Below, in pieces: positions 48,088 through 58,582 of a stretch of 64,000 nucleotides of DNA (positions within the stretch are counted from its first letter, which is position 1; the number at the start of each line of letters is the position of its first letter). The stretch covers positions 372,001 to 436,000 of the forward strand of contig JBBPUQ010000011.1 of assembly GCA_038501195.1 (NCBI GenBank). Direction: 5' to 3'. The notes below the pieces were generated by a model. The model was not told where the DNA came from, ran no database searches, and saw only the letters and a list, made by a program, of their open reading frames with translations. The translations under genes were made by a program, and so were the position numbers. The stretch is from Nemania diffusa (lineage: Eukaryota > Ascomycota > Sordariomycetes > Xylariales > Xylariaceae).

Positions 48088-50099
48088 ATGAGTTCGCCGG
48101 CTAAAGAAGACGTGAATGTCGACTTCTTAGTCGTCGGGGCCGGCCCGGCAGGGGCGTCGCTTGCCGCGTTTATGGCGCAAAATGGTACGGACTACAGCCT
48201 GGGTGTGCGGTATTAAATGCTTAATAATGAGTACAGGTCTCAAAGGGATAGTCATCGCTCGAGCGCCGGGAACTGCTGATACGCCACGAGCTCACGTCTT
48301 TAACCCTTTCGCACTCGGTATATGATTCTCCTCGTGGGACAGCAAAGACCGCGACGCTGACGACGATCAGAGACTCTCCGCGATATCGGCCTCGAAAAAG
48401 ACGCCATTGGCCATGCTACTCACGGCGATATGTTTCAGTCATTTAGATGGGCTCGGAGTATAGTTGGTGAAGAGTACGGCAAGGTGCAGGCATGGGGTTC
48501 ACATCCGAGGAGCATGGTAGGGTCAAGCTATCATCCCTATTCGAACGAATCTGACCCAGAGGAATAGGGAGACCTAGCGAGAGCCACACCATGCCAATAT
48601 CTCGATCTCCCGCAGTCCTACTTAGAACCCATCCTAGTCCGGTATGCCTCAAGCAAGGGGTTCCAATTCCGCTTCTCAACACAACTACTCAACATAGAGG
48701 AGATGCCAGAGAGCGCCGACTCCCTCTGCACCGTCCGCGACCTCATCTCGCACCACGAGTACCGCATCCGCACGAAGTACGTCTTCGGCGCAGACGGGGC
48801 CCGCAGCAAGGTAGCCCGGCTCCTAGGGCTGCAGTACCTAGTGGAGCCGCGGGACGGCGTGGCCTGCAACATCATCTTCACGGCGGACCTGGGCCACCTG
48901 ATCCCCAAGGAGCGCTACGCCGGCCTCCACTCCATCATCCAGCCCGACAACTTCCTCGGCATGGCGGCGCTGATGCGCCTGATCCGGCCCTGGAACCAGT
49001 GGATCCTCGTCTGCACACTACCCGCGGAGGACGGCCGCTTCCAGAATGCCACGCCGCAGAGCCCGGAGGTCATTAAGCTCATCAAGCAGGCCATCGGGGA
49101 CGATTCTGTCGAGGTCGAGATCCAGAGGTTGGACCCGTGGACGGTCAACGAGAGCGTGGCGGAGAAGTACTCGGTTGACGGGAGGAACATCTTCATCTTG
49201 GGCGATGCGGCACATCGGCACCCACCTGCTCACGCTAATGGAAGCAACACGTGCGTGCAAGACGCGTATAATCTCGCCGTTCGTGCCCCAAGCTTACTAT
49301 ACCACGAAACACAGCACTGACACCTGTCTAGTGGAAAGTAGCTTACGTCGCCAAAGGCCTAGCCGGCCCCAAGCTCCTAGACTCATACAGCGCCGAGCGC
49401 CAGCCCGCCGGCGCAACCCTCGTGCGCGAAGCCAACCAGCAGCTACACGCCCACATGAAGATCTGGCGCGTCCTCGGGCAATTCGCCTCGACCGCCTCGG
49501 GCGGCATGCAGAAGCTCGCCGAGCTCTCCTCGCCGACGGCGGCAGGCGACACGCGCCGGCGGGAGCTGCACGACGCGCTCGAGGAGAAGCGGCGCGAGTG
49601 CGAGAACCTCGGCCTCAGCATGAACCAGTGGTACGCCTCGTCCGCGGTGTACCTCGCCGACGAGGCGGCCGCGCGCCCGGCGCTGGAGGGCGACGCCGTC
49701 GTGGAGATCCTGGTCAGCACGTACCCCGGCAACCGGCTGCCGCACGCGTGGGTGGACGTCCCGAGGCGGCGGAAGCTGATGTCGACGCATGATCTTGCGG
49801 GGCATGGGGCTTTTACGCTGTTTGTGGGCCATAGGGGGGGTGAGTGGAGGGTGGCGGCGGATAGTATCGCGAGGGCGACGGGGATACCGGTTAAGACGTA
49901 TGGGATTGGCCTGGGCCTCGATTATATCGATGTTTATCGCGACTGGTATAAGAGCAGGGAGGTCGAGGAGGATGGGTGCGTGTTAGTGCGCCCGGATAGA
50001 TTCGTTGCGTGGCGGTCTAGGACGATGATACCCGACTGTGAGGACAAGCTGCGACACGTCCTTGACAGCGTCCTGTCGAGGGATAGTCTTCAGTCTTAA
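48088..50099 (+). CDS. FAD-dependent aromatic monooxygenase (phenol 2-monooxygenase type)
   Basis: Five exons (48088-48184, 48237-48317, 48371-48516, 48568-49278, 49332-50099) give 600 residues. The class A flavoprotein fold is clear: VVGAGPAGASLAAF at 16-29 binds FAD, GADGARSKVARLLG at 182-195 is the DG motif, and FILGDAAHRHPPAHANG at about 317-333 is the GD motif, followed by NTCVQDAYNLAWKVAYV. The C-terminal 200 residues match the thioredoxin-like dimerisation domain of phenol hydroxylases (STHDLAGHGAFTLFVGHRGG, RPDRFVAWRS). The reaction would be NADPH- and O2-dependent ring hydroxylation; fungal relatives degrade chlorophenols or detoxify plant phenolics such as phytoalexins. It converges on the esterase gene with 85 bp between stop codons. 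Unspliced, it shows stops at each intron and can be mistaken for a pseudogene. Confidence 0.9.
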
Positions 50100-50184
50100 C
50101 CAAAGCAATATCAGAAGCATGTAAGAACATGTATATTTGTGAATATGAATTATTAACAATATTTTTCCATCTAGCTTTAACTAA

Positions 50185-52027
50185 CTAGTATCGGGACTTA
50201 CACTCCCAGCTTCCAGGAAGACTAGGATCACCTGATATATACTTCGCCTGCTTCGGATACACGCACAGCGGCCGCTGACTCTGAACTCCTAACGAAGCAT
50301 TATCATTCACGAATTTCGTCGCGATCAAATGATCCGGAGCCTCGCCACCTTCAACCCATTTCATCATGGCCAAGATGATGTCGTGCTCGGCATCTTCATA
50401 GCCCGGGACAGAATGCGTAACTCCATTAAGGATGCCAGCAGCGGTGTACCAGGGCCCAGTAACTGACCCTGAGCAATGGCCCATGTCAGGAACGAGGAAG
50501 AAGCGGTAGAAGTCATCGAGATTGATGCCCTTCGGCCGAAGAGTTTGCAGGACCTTCTTATAGAAGTGCACACTGCTGCCCGTCGGTATCAGATTATCCG
50601 CCGTGCCGTGATATTTCAGGATCTTGCCGCCGCGTTCCAAGAATGGCGACAGATCGAAGTCGCCCGCCGTTGCGGTTCCCGGATCGATAGAATCGGCGAA
50701 CTGGACGTCTTTATACGTGAATTTGGTGAAGTCCCAGTTCGAGTCGTTATAGACGAAATTCCGGTAGAAATCCGAGCCAAGCGTCGATACGGACCCCATC
50801 AGGAAGCTCGCGTCCGTCCCGAGTGCCACGCCGGGGAACACGTAGTCCTGGTTCGTGTCGACCCAGTCGTTGTAAAACTTATACAGCGTCGTCAGCTGCG
50901 CAGGCGTCAGACATTTGGACGCCGTCGCGTTCGTGCACAGCAGCGCCTCGAAGTCGAAATCGCACCCAAAAGGATCGCTGACAATGTTGTCGACTAGTCC
51001 ATCTTGAGGGTCACACTGCTTCTTCATTTCCGCGGTAATTAATGGGAATAGGGAGGGGTCGATATGCTTCGCATCAGTCTGATTGTAGTTGTAGAGACCT
51101 TCCCAAAGAGTCGAACCGGATAGGTGAGTCGACCACCATGCAGGGGCGCCGACAGATATACCGTCAAATGACTCCGGATGGAGCTGGATCTCTTTCAGTC
51201 CCTGCCTGCCGCCCGTTGAGCAGCTAGCATAGTAGGAGTACTTGATGCCGCTAGGCTTGGCGTAGTAATTCTCAATAATATACTTCGTTCATCAATTAGT
51301 CCCCATTGACACGTCTACGAGCCTGTTTCCAACTACTAACCTTTGATAACACGACAGATCCGTGCATAGCACGATGACCCCAGTCGATTAAGGTCTCGGG
51401 GGCATTAAGTGCCCAAGTGCCGTCGACCGCTGAAGAGATATGACCGGTGTCTGTCGACATAGTGGCAAACCCATACTAAAGCAGGAGTTATTAATCAGCT
51501 GAGAAGCCATCCGAGCATTCCGAAGGGGGTTCATACGTGCGAAAATGTACCCATTTCCGGCCTACGGACCCGGCTTAAATTAGCACAGTTCTACCAATGG
51601 CAACAATCCCAAAGCTTCGTCGTCGAACAGGCGCATTTCCTTACCAATTAATACCACCTCCGAAACCACCATTGCCCGTCGCGAGAAACCTGTCGTTCCA
51701 GGTCGAGTCGGGCAGGAACAGGCCGAAGTTGTAAGACGAGTTCTCGGAAGACTTGACGTTTATGCCCAATGCGCAGAGCGCTGGCAGCTGTGTCGCGTTC
51801 ATGGGGAAGGGGATGTTAGCTGGTCCCTGACCGAAACTTCCGTTCTGCGGGATGGCGTGCGCAAAGTTGACCGTGACCTCGGCCCTGTCGGCGAGCATCG
51901 CGGCGAAGGCACTAGTTGAGCATTGCGCTCGAACCAACGGTGTGCTGGCAAGCAGCTTAAGCATCATCGCCCAGTAGCGAGTCATGTTGGGCAGGCTGAG
52001 CGAGGACAATGTGACAAGAGTAAACAT
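50185..52027 (-). CDS. Secreted tannase / feruloyl esterase
   Basis: Four exons (52027-51645, 51561-51537, 51475-51341, 51282-50185) give 546 residues, the usual length. It hydrolyses gallate or ferulate esters outside the cell. A hydrophobic leader ends near VRAQC. The catalytic serine is Ser203 in ASCSTGGRQG, with Asp410 in YHGTADNLIP and His450 in DMGHCSG. The flanking Cys202 and Cys451 make the CS-D-HC arrangement characteristic of this family. Exon 2 is only 25 nt and encodes PEMGTFSH; leaving it out breaks the frame and removes a conserved piece between GGGINW and YGFATMSTDTGH. Tannase versus feruloyl or other aryl esterase cannot be separated by eye. Neighbouring monooxygenase and transporters suggest use of plant phenolic esters. 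An internal start (MTRYWAMMLKLL) would also give a signal peptide. Confidence 0.92.
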
Positions 52028-53219
52028 GCCTGGCGCAAGCTGGTCAGTCCGGCAAGACCCATGATGATATAGAGCTCTACTAGTCGCTAGAAGATCGCAC
52101 TGATCAACTGTCCCTACTACCTAGAACCTCGGGAAGTATCCGCGGCATGCTTGAGGGGCATGGAAAGGTTCGTGCGTACTGGACAATATTGGAGGCCCAC
52201 TGTGACCTTAAGTCGGCTCATATATCATTTCTAGGTAGGTATTTAAGAGTTCGGTGTATATAGCTCTATACCATCGAAAAGCCGCTAGGTACGGCATATA
52301 GAGGCGGTAAATGGTATAGCGGCCGATGATATACGGACATATACCTTTGTTAAGAGCGCACGCCACGGCAAGAGACAGTATTTATATGTAATGTTCAACA
52401 AAGAAGATAGGTAGATACTCGATCTTGTGTAAAACCAAGCAGCCGAGGCCGCGCGCACATGTACTCGCCACCGCATACATTCCCTAAACACTGAAGCGTG
52501 TGTATTCAAAGTACGACATCGATTGATTAATCGAGAAGGCTGTGCCTTCAACGCGAAATGTAGGTAACAAGCCTATAGGTTGAGTCCGCCGATGGTATTA
52601 TCTAGCGTCAGTTATACCCAATTGAAGATACGATCGGAAGCACTCCCAGGCAGGTAGGCATGTCACAATTTACAGTAGTATCGCCCCAATATTAGTCGCC
52701 GAACGCAGATTTAGGGCGAAACTTAGATATAGCGATATAGCAGGCCGACAGAAGTCTAAGTAGATACTCTAAGCAGGCCAAACCTTAATGAGCTAGCCCG
52801 TATGATACTATTCCAATTAAGCATCCATGATGCCGTGACATTCTTTATTTCGGTTCCCTCGGGTTTTTCCACGAGCCTGCCAGCCGGGATCTGGCAGGAA
52901 TACCCCGAAATGCGGTGTTGCATTACTGCGGAGAACCATGCTGCGCCGAGCATCTTCTTGCATAATGGATTCGGCAATTGCTCACGGTACCTCCAACAAT
53001 TTCCATCATTACCCGTGCCTAGAACGGCGAAAAAGAGTTTGATAATCTCGTGAGTGATAGTGATCCCTATGAGTTACGCAATGGCCCTCCTAGCAGCTTG
53101 AGCAAGTTCAATCGCATCCCTCAAGTGTGTAGGACACTTCTCAAACTTAGCAGAGACCTTGGGACATGAAAAGGACAGCACGATCAGCCTTCCTAACGCT
53201 ATCCTACAATACCCACTCA
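52028..53219. other. Intergenic, no gene recognised
   Basis: 1.2 kb with the 5' flank of the esterase gene on the left and the 3' flank of the permease gene on the right. ORFs at 52285-52551 and 52756-53053 show no domain. Confidence 0.5.
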
Positions 53220-55392
53220 CTACGAGGCGAGCCTGAAATCCAATCTCTTATTCCCCTTGTCTTGGTGATCCGAAAGATAAACCAGCCTCTCTTCGGGTGT
53301 CATCCGATCCCACTCCCGCGCCCGCGACCGGTTCCTCCAGACATAGTAGCTCTTGGCGACCACGTATAGCACGAGATTAAGACTCAATATCCCCAGCAGG
53401 ATACTGTTGCCACGGCGGTACAGGGGCGCGTCGTCGGCGCGGTAGATATTAGACGAGATCACTACGCCCGCTTGGAGGAACATGTTGTATAGTGCGGCAC
53501 CTACGGCCCGAGAGCGGACTGTGTTGGCGTTCCGCGATATCCAACCCACTTGTACCGGGTGAGCTATATACAATCAGCCTTGTTTCTTAATTCAGGTGAA
53601 AGTGTGAGCTACCAAGTGGCGCTGCTAGAAGTAGCGAGATTATTGCCCATGTAAGCCATTTAGACGCATGTGTTGTGTCAACGACTCGAAGGTATATCAG
53701 AAAAGGGAGACACCAAAACTGGAAGAGCGAGGCAGATGCAGCAAGTTGACCGGTGACCTCTGCTAAAGTAGATAGCAGGAGCATATTGATGACTGTCTAT
53801 GTTAGTCTCTATTCAATTGCGGTGGCGCTACTTAACATACTCTTTAGTACCAGATATGGAATGGTTAGCAGATTGGTCTGAAAGGTCGTGAAACCTAGCC
53901 CTTTGAGTGAGAGTGTGAGATACAATTGAGGCGAGAAAGTTGGAATGTTGAACGTCAACCCGATAGCATAAAGTGGCCTTGTTTGTGATTCATTAGAATC
54001 GTGAGCGACCGATAAGGTAAATGAATCCTCACCAGAGATCAACGTCAGTCAGACTCTTCCAAAGTAGTTTGGGAGTGATGGGTTCTCGGTTATGCATTGT
54101 TCCTTTACTAGGATCGTCCCGAATTATCCTGTTCACCATGATGGATTCCTCCCTGTACATCATAAGTTCCCAGTATATAGACGTCAAGGACATGCACTTA
54201 CCGAGCCGTAAACCAGCCTTTCTTACCCCGTGACCAGCTCGCCGTCTGCGTCGGGCCCGGCGGTAACAACACAAATGACATGAGGCCGATGGTGCCAGTA
54301 ATCAGACCCTTAGCTGTCATTAGTTTTAGAGCTTCAAGGCTTCCTTCAAGCGACGAACCTCAATTAGAAAAAGCCATTTCCAGCCGGGGTAGCCCTCCAC
54401 CCCTCTCAAGTGAAGTAGCCCGAACGCAATGATTGAAGCTAAAATATCGGCCATGAACATGCCGGTCCAGAAGAAACTCAATCGGATAGTGAGCTCATGG
54501 TGCTTGTAGAAGTACGACAGATACAAGACACACTATTCTATTATCAGCTTTCTCCAGCCATAGGTGTAGTCTGTGGCGTCTACCTCGGGGATGAAGCCTC
54601 CCTGCAATAGTGCCAACAGAGAGCGGCAGGCCAAGAACGAAGCCCTGTCATGGAGAGCGAATTGCGATGCCGACACGATAGAAAAGAGAATTATCTGGGC
54701 GGGTATGTAGCGATCCGGGCCGATCCATTTGGCAAGCAGCTGAGACGGAAACTCGCCAGCTAGGAATGACAAAGCATAAACTGAGTTGCCAAGATTGAAA
54801 TCTGCGGATTGTTAGTGGGTGTTGTTCCGTATGCTTGTGACTAGGACATACCATTCGTGCTCAAGTTCAAATCGTCAAGAAAGTTGTCTGCCACTGCTTG
54901 GCTGAGGTTCGCTCGATCGAGCTCCATAGCGGTGAACATGACGGCAACCCAAAGCATAATGCGCCAATCAATTTTTCGGACAACCTTACGTTCCTCGCCC
55001 CAAGTCCATCTCGCTAAAGGATCGAACCGATGTGCGTTCTCCCTGCAGTCAACATTAAACCGAGTTCACTGCGTAGGAAGATGGCGGAGATCACCGACCA
55101 GTCCGCTCGGGGCATATATTGGTCTTTAACATCAGCAACATCGTATACGCTCGGCTATTTATCTAAAGTCTCAATAACAGTCTTCATAAACATCGCTGAC
55201 CTGATTTCATACCTGCGTCGCGATCGCATTGGGATCATAGTCTTTCCCTCGCTGGAACCAGAATTTCCTTTCCTCTTGCGGTAAGCCTAAGGGTGGGATT
55301 GAATCAGTCCTCTCTTTTTTCTCTGCGTCGGTCTCGATTTCATCAACCCCTAGCTTCTCCGGCGCGATCTGGTCGGGGACGATTGTAGGCAT
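53220..55392 (-). CDS. MFS anion:cation symporter, Dal5 family (Soa1-like)
   Basis: Plasma-membrane permease, about 12 membrane segments, multi-exon. The N-terminal [15 protein letters not shown] is followed by a cytosolic lead and [57 protein letters not shown] and [20 protein letters not shown] sequence. These are standard for the fungal Dal5/allantoate permease family, in particular the subgroup with yeast Soa1 (YIL166C), which imports sulfonates and inorganic sulfur anions. Later segments [20 protein letters not shown] and the C-terminal [16 protein letters not shown] fit the last third of the family. I found no stop inside the exons. It is divergent from the arylsulfatase, 828 bp apart, consistent with a shared role in sulfur or organic-anion uptake. 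The substrate is inferred and other carboxylates are possible. Confidence 0.85.
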
Positions 55393-56220
55393 GACTCCAA
55401 TTCTCTTCTATGGGCCTCAGGTTGCAGGCGAGTATAGCTTGGAGCGACATGGCGGGCCACTGTTCATTCTATATCAATGTCGCGGTGGTAACGGCACACC
55501 AGGAGATGTCTGATTATTACACAAGGGCGAATCATCTCCAGCCATGATTAAAATTAATATATTTCTTCGTCAGTTGGTCAGCAAACATGCGGGGTCGACC
55601 CAATGAAGCCATGCCTGAGTACTCTTCACAGCACTATCACTCGCTGATCGGGGTTGGGGTGGTCTCAGACGAACTAGCCGTCGACTGTGGTGTTTTCCTG
55701 ACCTTAATCCTAGTGCACGGAAGATTTAGTCGATCAATCCCACGACGGCTTTCAATCCTATGTCCCCGCGCTCTAATACATAAGGTAGGCAGCTCGACTG
55801 GGACAAGACACAGGAATTAAAGAATGAATGCTGTAAAGCCCTGGATTAAATATATCGCTAGTGGAACACGGTCTATCACGCCATTGATTGGCCACGTGTC
55901 GCCCCTCAGCGTTCGTTTAATGAACCCCGCAGATCGTCTACTTGTCTGACGTACCTTACATTACCGCTATAGACTATGCAGATAAACACCATTTGCACTA
56001 AGCTTGCGTGACAGTAACGGACCGGGAGCCAGACCTGGGTATACGCGTAGGACCTAACATAGTGGGTTTTACTAATATAAATAGAACCTCACTCCTTATG
56101 CAATAGCAATAGCCGTTTCTAGAACAAACAGAGCGATTGAGGCTGTATCGACTCGACAAATCATACAAACGACGACCAAATATCTCGGTTTACACTGTAT
56201 GAACAAATCAAATCGCCATT
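55393..56220. promoter_or_regulatory. Shared divergent promoter region, permease and arylsulfatase
   Basis: 828 bp between two divergent ATGs. No gene is recognised; the ORF at 55587-55820 is unsupported. A bidirectional promoter is inferred from arrangement only. I could not identify a confident sulfur-regulator (Cys3/MetR) site by eye. Confidence 0.4.
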
Positions 56221-58111
56221 ATGGGCCATGTCCTCATAGCATTTCTCTTGGCTTCGCTTACGTCCCGAATCCAAGCATCATGGACTGGCACATTCGGACC
56301 AGTTAACCAAGAACCGTTAATCGGGTCGGGCCGGAGTCGCCCGAACATCGTCTTTATTTTGACCGACGACCAGGACCTTCATATGAACTCACTCGATTAC
56401 ATGCCTTTTGTTAAAAAGCACCTAACTAATCATGGCACTTCTTTCCGAAAACACTTCTGCACTACCGCTCTGTGCTGCCCGTCGAGGGTCTCGCTATGGA
56501 CTGGTAAAGCAGCACATAATACCAATGTTACTGATGTGCAGCCGCCATATGGTAAGTTCTTATAAAAAAGCGGCCTTGAAACCAATTAACCGTTGTTGCA
56601 GGAGGCTATCCGAAGTTTGTCAGTCAGGGATTAAATGAAAAATATCTTCCAGTCTGGCTGCAAAATGCAGGATACAACACGTATTACACGGGGAAGCTCT
56701 TCAATGCTCACTCGGTCGATACTTATGACTCCCCCTTCGCTGCGGGATGGACAGGCTCTGTAAGACGGCCTTCTCATCAGGGAATGTGTTTCTAGCTAAT
56801 TAACTCTAGGACTTTCTGCTTGACCCCTTCACATACTGGTATATGAATAGCACTTTTCAGAGAAACCGAGACCCGCCCGTAAGCTACGAAGGTCAATACA
56901 GCGTTGATGTTCTAGCAGAGAAGGCAATTGGATTCTTAGACGAGGCGTACGAAGCCGGGAAGCCGTTCTTCATTGGCCTAGCCCCAGTGGCACCGCACTC
57001 GGACATCCAGTCCCCAGCCTTCAAACACGGCAATCACAGCAATCTCACAGAAGTTCAGTTTAGGCCACCAGTGTCCGCAGAGAGACACGCTCACCTCTTC
57101 CAAGACGCCAAAGTGCCTAGAACCGCGAACTTCAACCCGGATAAGCCGTCGGGTGGGAGCTGGATTCGAAACTTGCGAAAACAAGATCCCGACATTATTG
57201 AGTATAACGACCAGTTCTACGTGCAGCGTCTGAGAGCTCTTCAAAGCGTAGATGAGCTCGTGGACAGGGTAATACGTCGTTTAGAAGATTTCGGGATCTT
57301 GGATAATACTTATGTGATCTACTCAACTGACAACGGCTATCACATTGGACAGCATCGTTTAAACCCGTCTAAGCAATGCAGCTTTGAAGAGGACATTAAT
57401 ATCCCACTCATCATCAGGGGACCTGGGGTGCCAGAGAAGGTCACGACTGACATCGTGACAGCCCACACTGACTTGGCTCCGACTCTGCTAAAAATCGCCG
57501 GCGCTCCTCTGCGCGATGATTTCGACGGTCTAGCAATTCCACTTACCCAGGATGGTCTCGATCAGGCGAAAGACGAACGGCATGAGCATGTGACAGTGGA
57601 ACACTGGGGGTTCGGTGCGAACGAAGGCTTGGTACTTGATTGGTATCCCAGATTCCGCTTAAACAACACCTACAAGGCAATGCGCGTGATCGGCAAATCA
57701 TACAACTTGCTTTATCAAGTCTGGTGCAACAACGAGCATGAACTGTACGATCTTACTACAGACCCAGGGCAAATGATCAATCTTCTACGCCCCGACGAAC
57801 CCTCAACTGGAACGCTACTAGGTCTGCCCTTACACAAAGTTGTCAGGAGACTAGACTCGCTGCTGTTCGTCCTGAAGTCCTGCCGTGCGAAGACCTGCAC
57901 CAATCCCTGGCGAGCCCTTCACCCCGAGGGTAACGTTGAAAGTCTAAAAGACGCGCTCTCGCCGCGATTCGACACGTTCTACGAGACAGAAACCGGGAAC
58001 ATAAGATTTGAGAAGTGTGAGGCGGGATACATCATAGAATCCGAAGGGCCACAGTTTGACCAAGGGCTCCTCGAATCAAACGTGGACCCGAATTGGCACG
58101 AATGGACATAG
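56221..58111 (+). CDS. Secreted arylsulfatase
   Basis: Three exons (56221-56551, 56602-56759, 56810-58111) give 596 residues. The signal peptide MGHVLIAFLLASLTSRIQA is followed by the alkaline-phosphatase-superfamily start RPNIVFILTDDQD with metal ligands Asp49 and Asp50. Cys85 in CCPSRVSLWTG is the residue converted to formylglycine (C-x-P-S-R), and Lys96 follows. YSTDNGYHIGQHRL supplies the second metal-site Asp/Asn and the His. It cleaves sulfate esters, freeing sulfate and the phenol or sugar. Length matches fungal arylsulfatases, and late Asn-x-Ser/Thr sites fit secretion. It pairs divergently with the Dal5-family permease. Choline sulfatase is less likely because its typical C-terminal tail is absent. 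All catalytic residues seen are intact. Confidence 0.92.
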
Positions 58112-58582
58112 TTTTCCGTGTAGCGCTGACATGCTGTATGAAACAACCAACGCTTATGTAACTGTATCAATAAAGATTTTTTTCGGCCGAAATCTCATGC
58201 TGCTTAAACGTGAATCTATCTCCATGTCTGGTGGAGATAGATAAGTAAAAAAAGTGCGTCCCGTCATCCATCGCCCAATTGCACCATTCTTAGCTTCCTT
58301 TATTGGTCTGGCCACCCCCAGTACACCTGTGGCCGGGGTTTGTTGCCGCTATACTATATACTCGCGCCTAACAAGCTTATCGACATTGAGAATGCGGTAC
58401 GCCGGTGCCTGCAGGCGAGGTGGGGGAGTTTGCGACGCCGGAGATCCTTTTGGGTTGCTCATTTATATATGCGTTCTCCTTGGTCACCCGCTTTTAGCCC
58501 TATTAGAGCTGTGTTGTCGTAGAAAACTGAGTTCGCCACAGTACTCTCATTCTTTACTCACGTATTTACCAAAGTCGTGACG
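58112..58582. other. Intergenic between arylsulfatase and MFS exporter
   Basis: 470 bp, same orientation on both sides. It contains a perfect 10-bp inverted repeat (tctatctcca / tggagataga, 58215-58241, 7-nt loop), about 100 bp past the sulfatase stop. The ORF at 58254-58580 has no domain. Confidence 0.45.

Noticed and set aside
47657..48091. 144-codon ORF just upstream of the monooxygenase
   Set aside because: No domain, overlaps the promoter and the true start codon in another frame.
48088..48717. Monooxygenase 5' end as a pseudogene because of stop codons
   Set aside because: Three short GT-AG introns (52, 53 and 51 nt) remove every stop and restore the FAD-binding region in frame.
49046..49832. 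Arg/Pro-rich ORFs up to 248 codons overlapping the monooxygenase
   Set aside because: Alternate-frame artefacts of a GC-rich coding exon.
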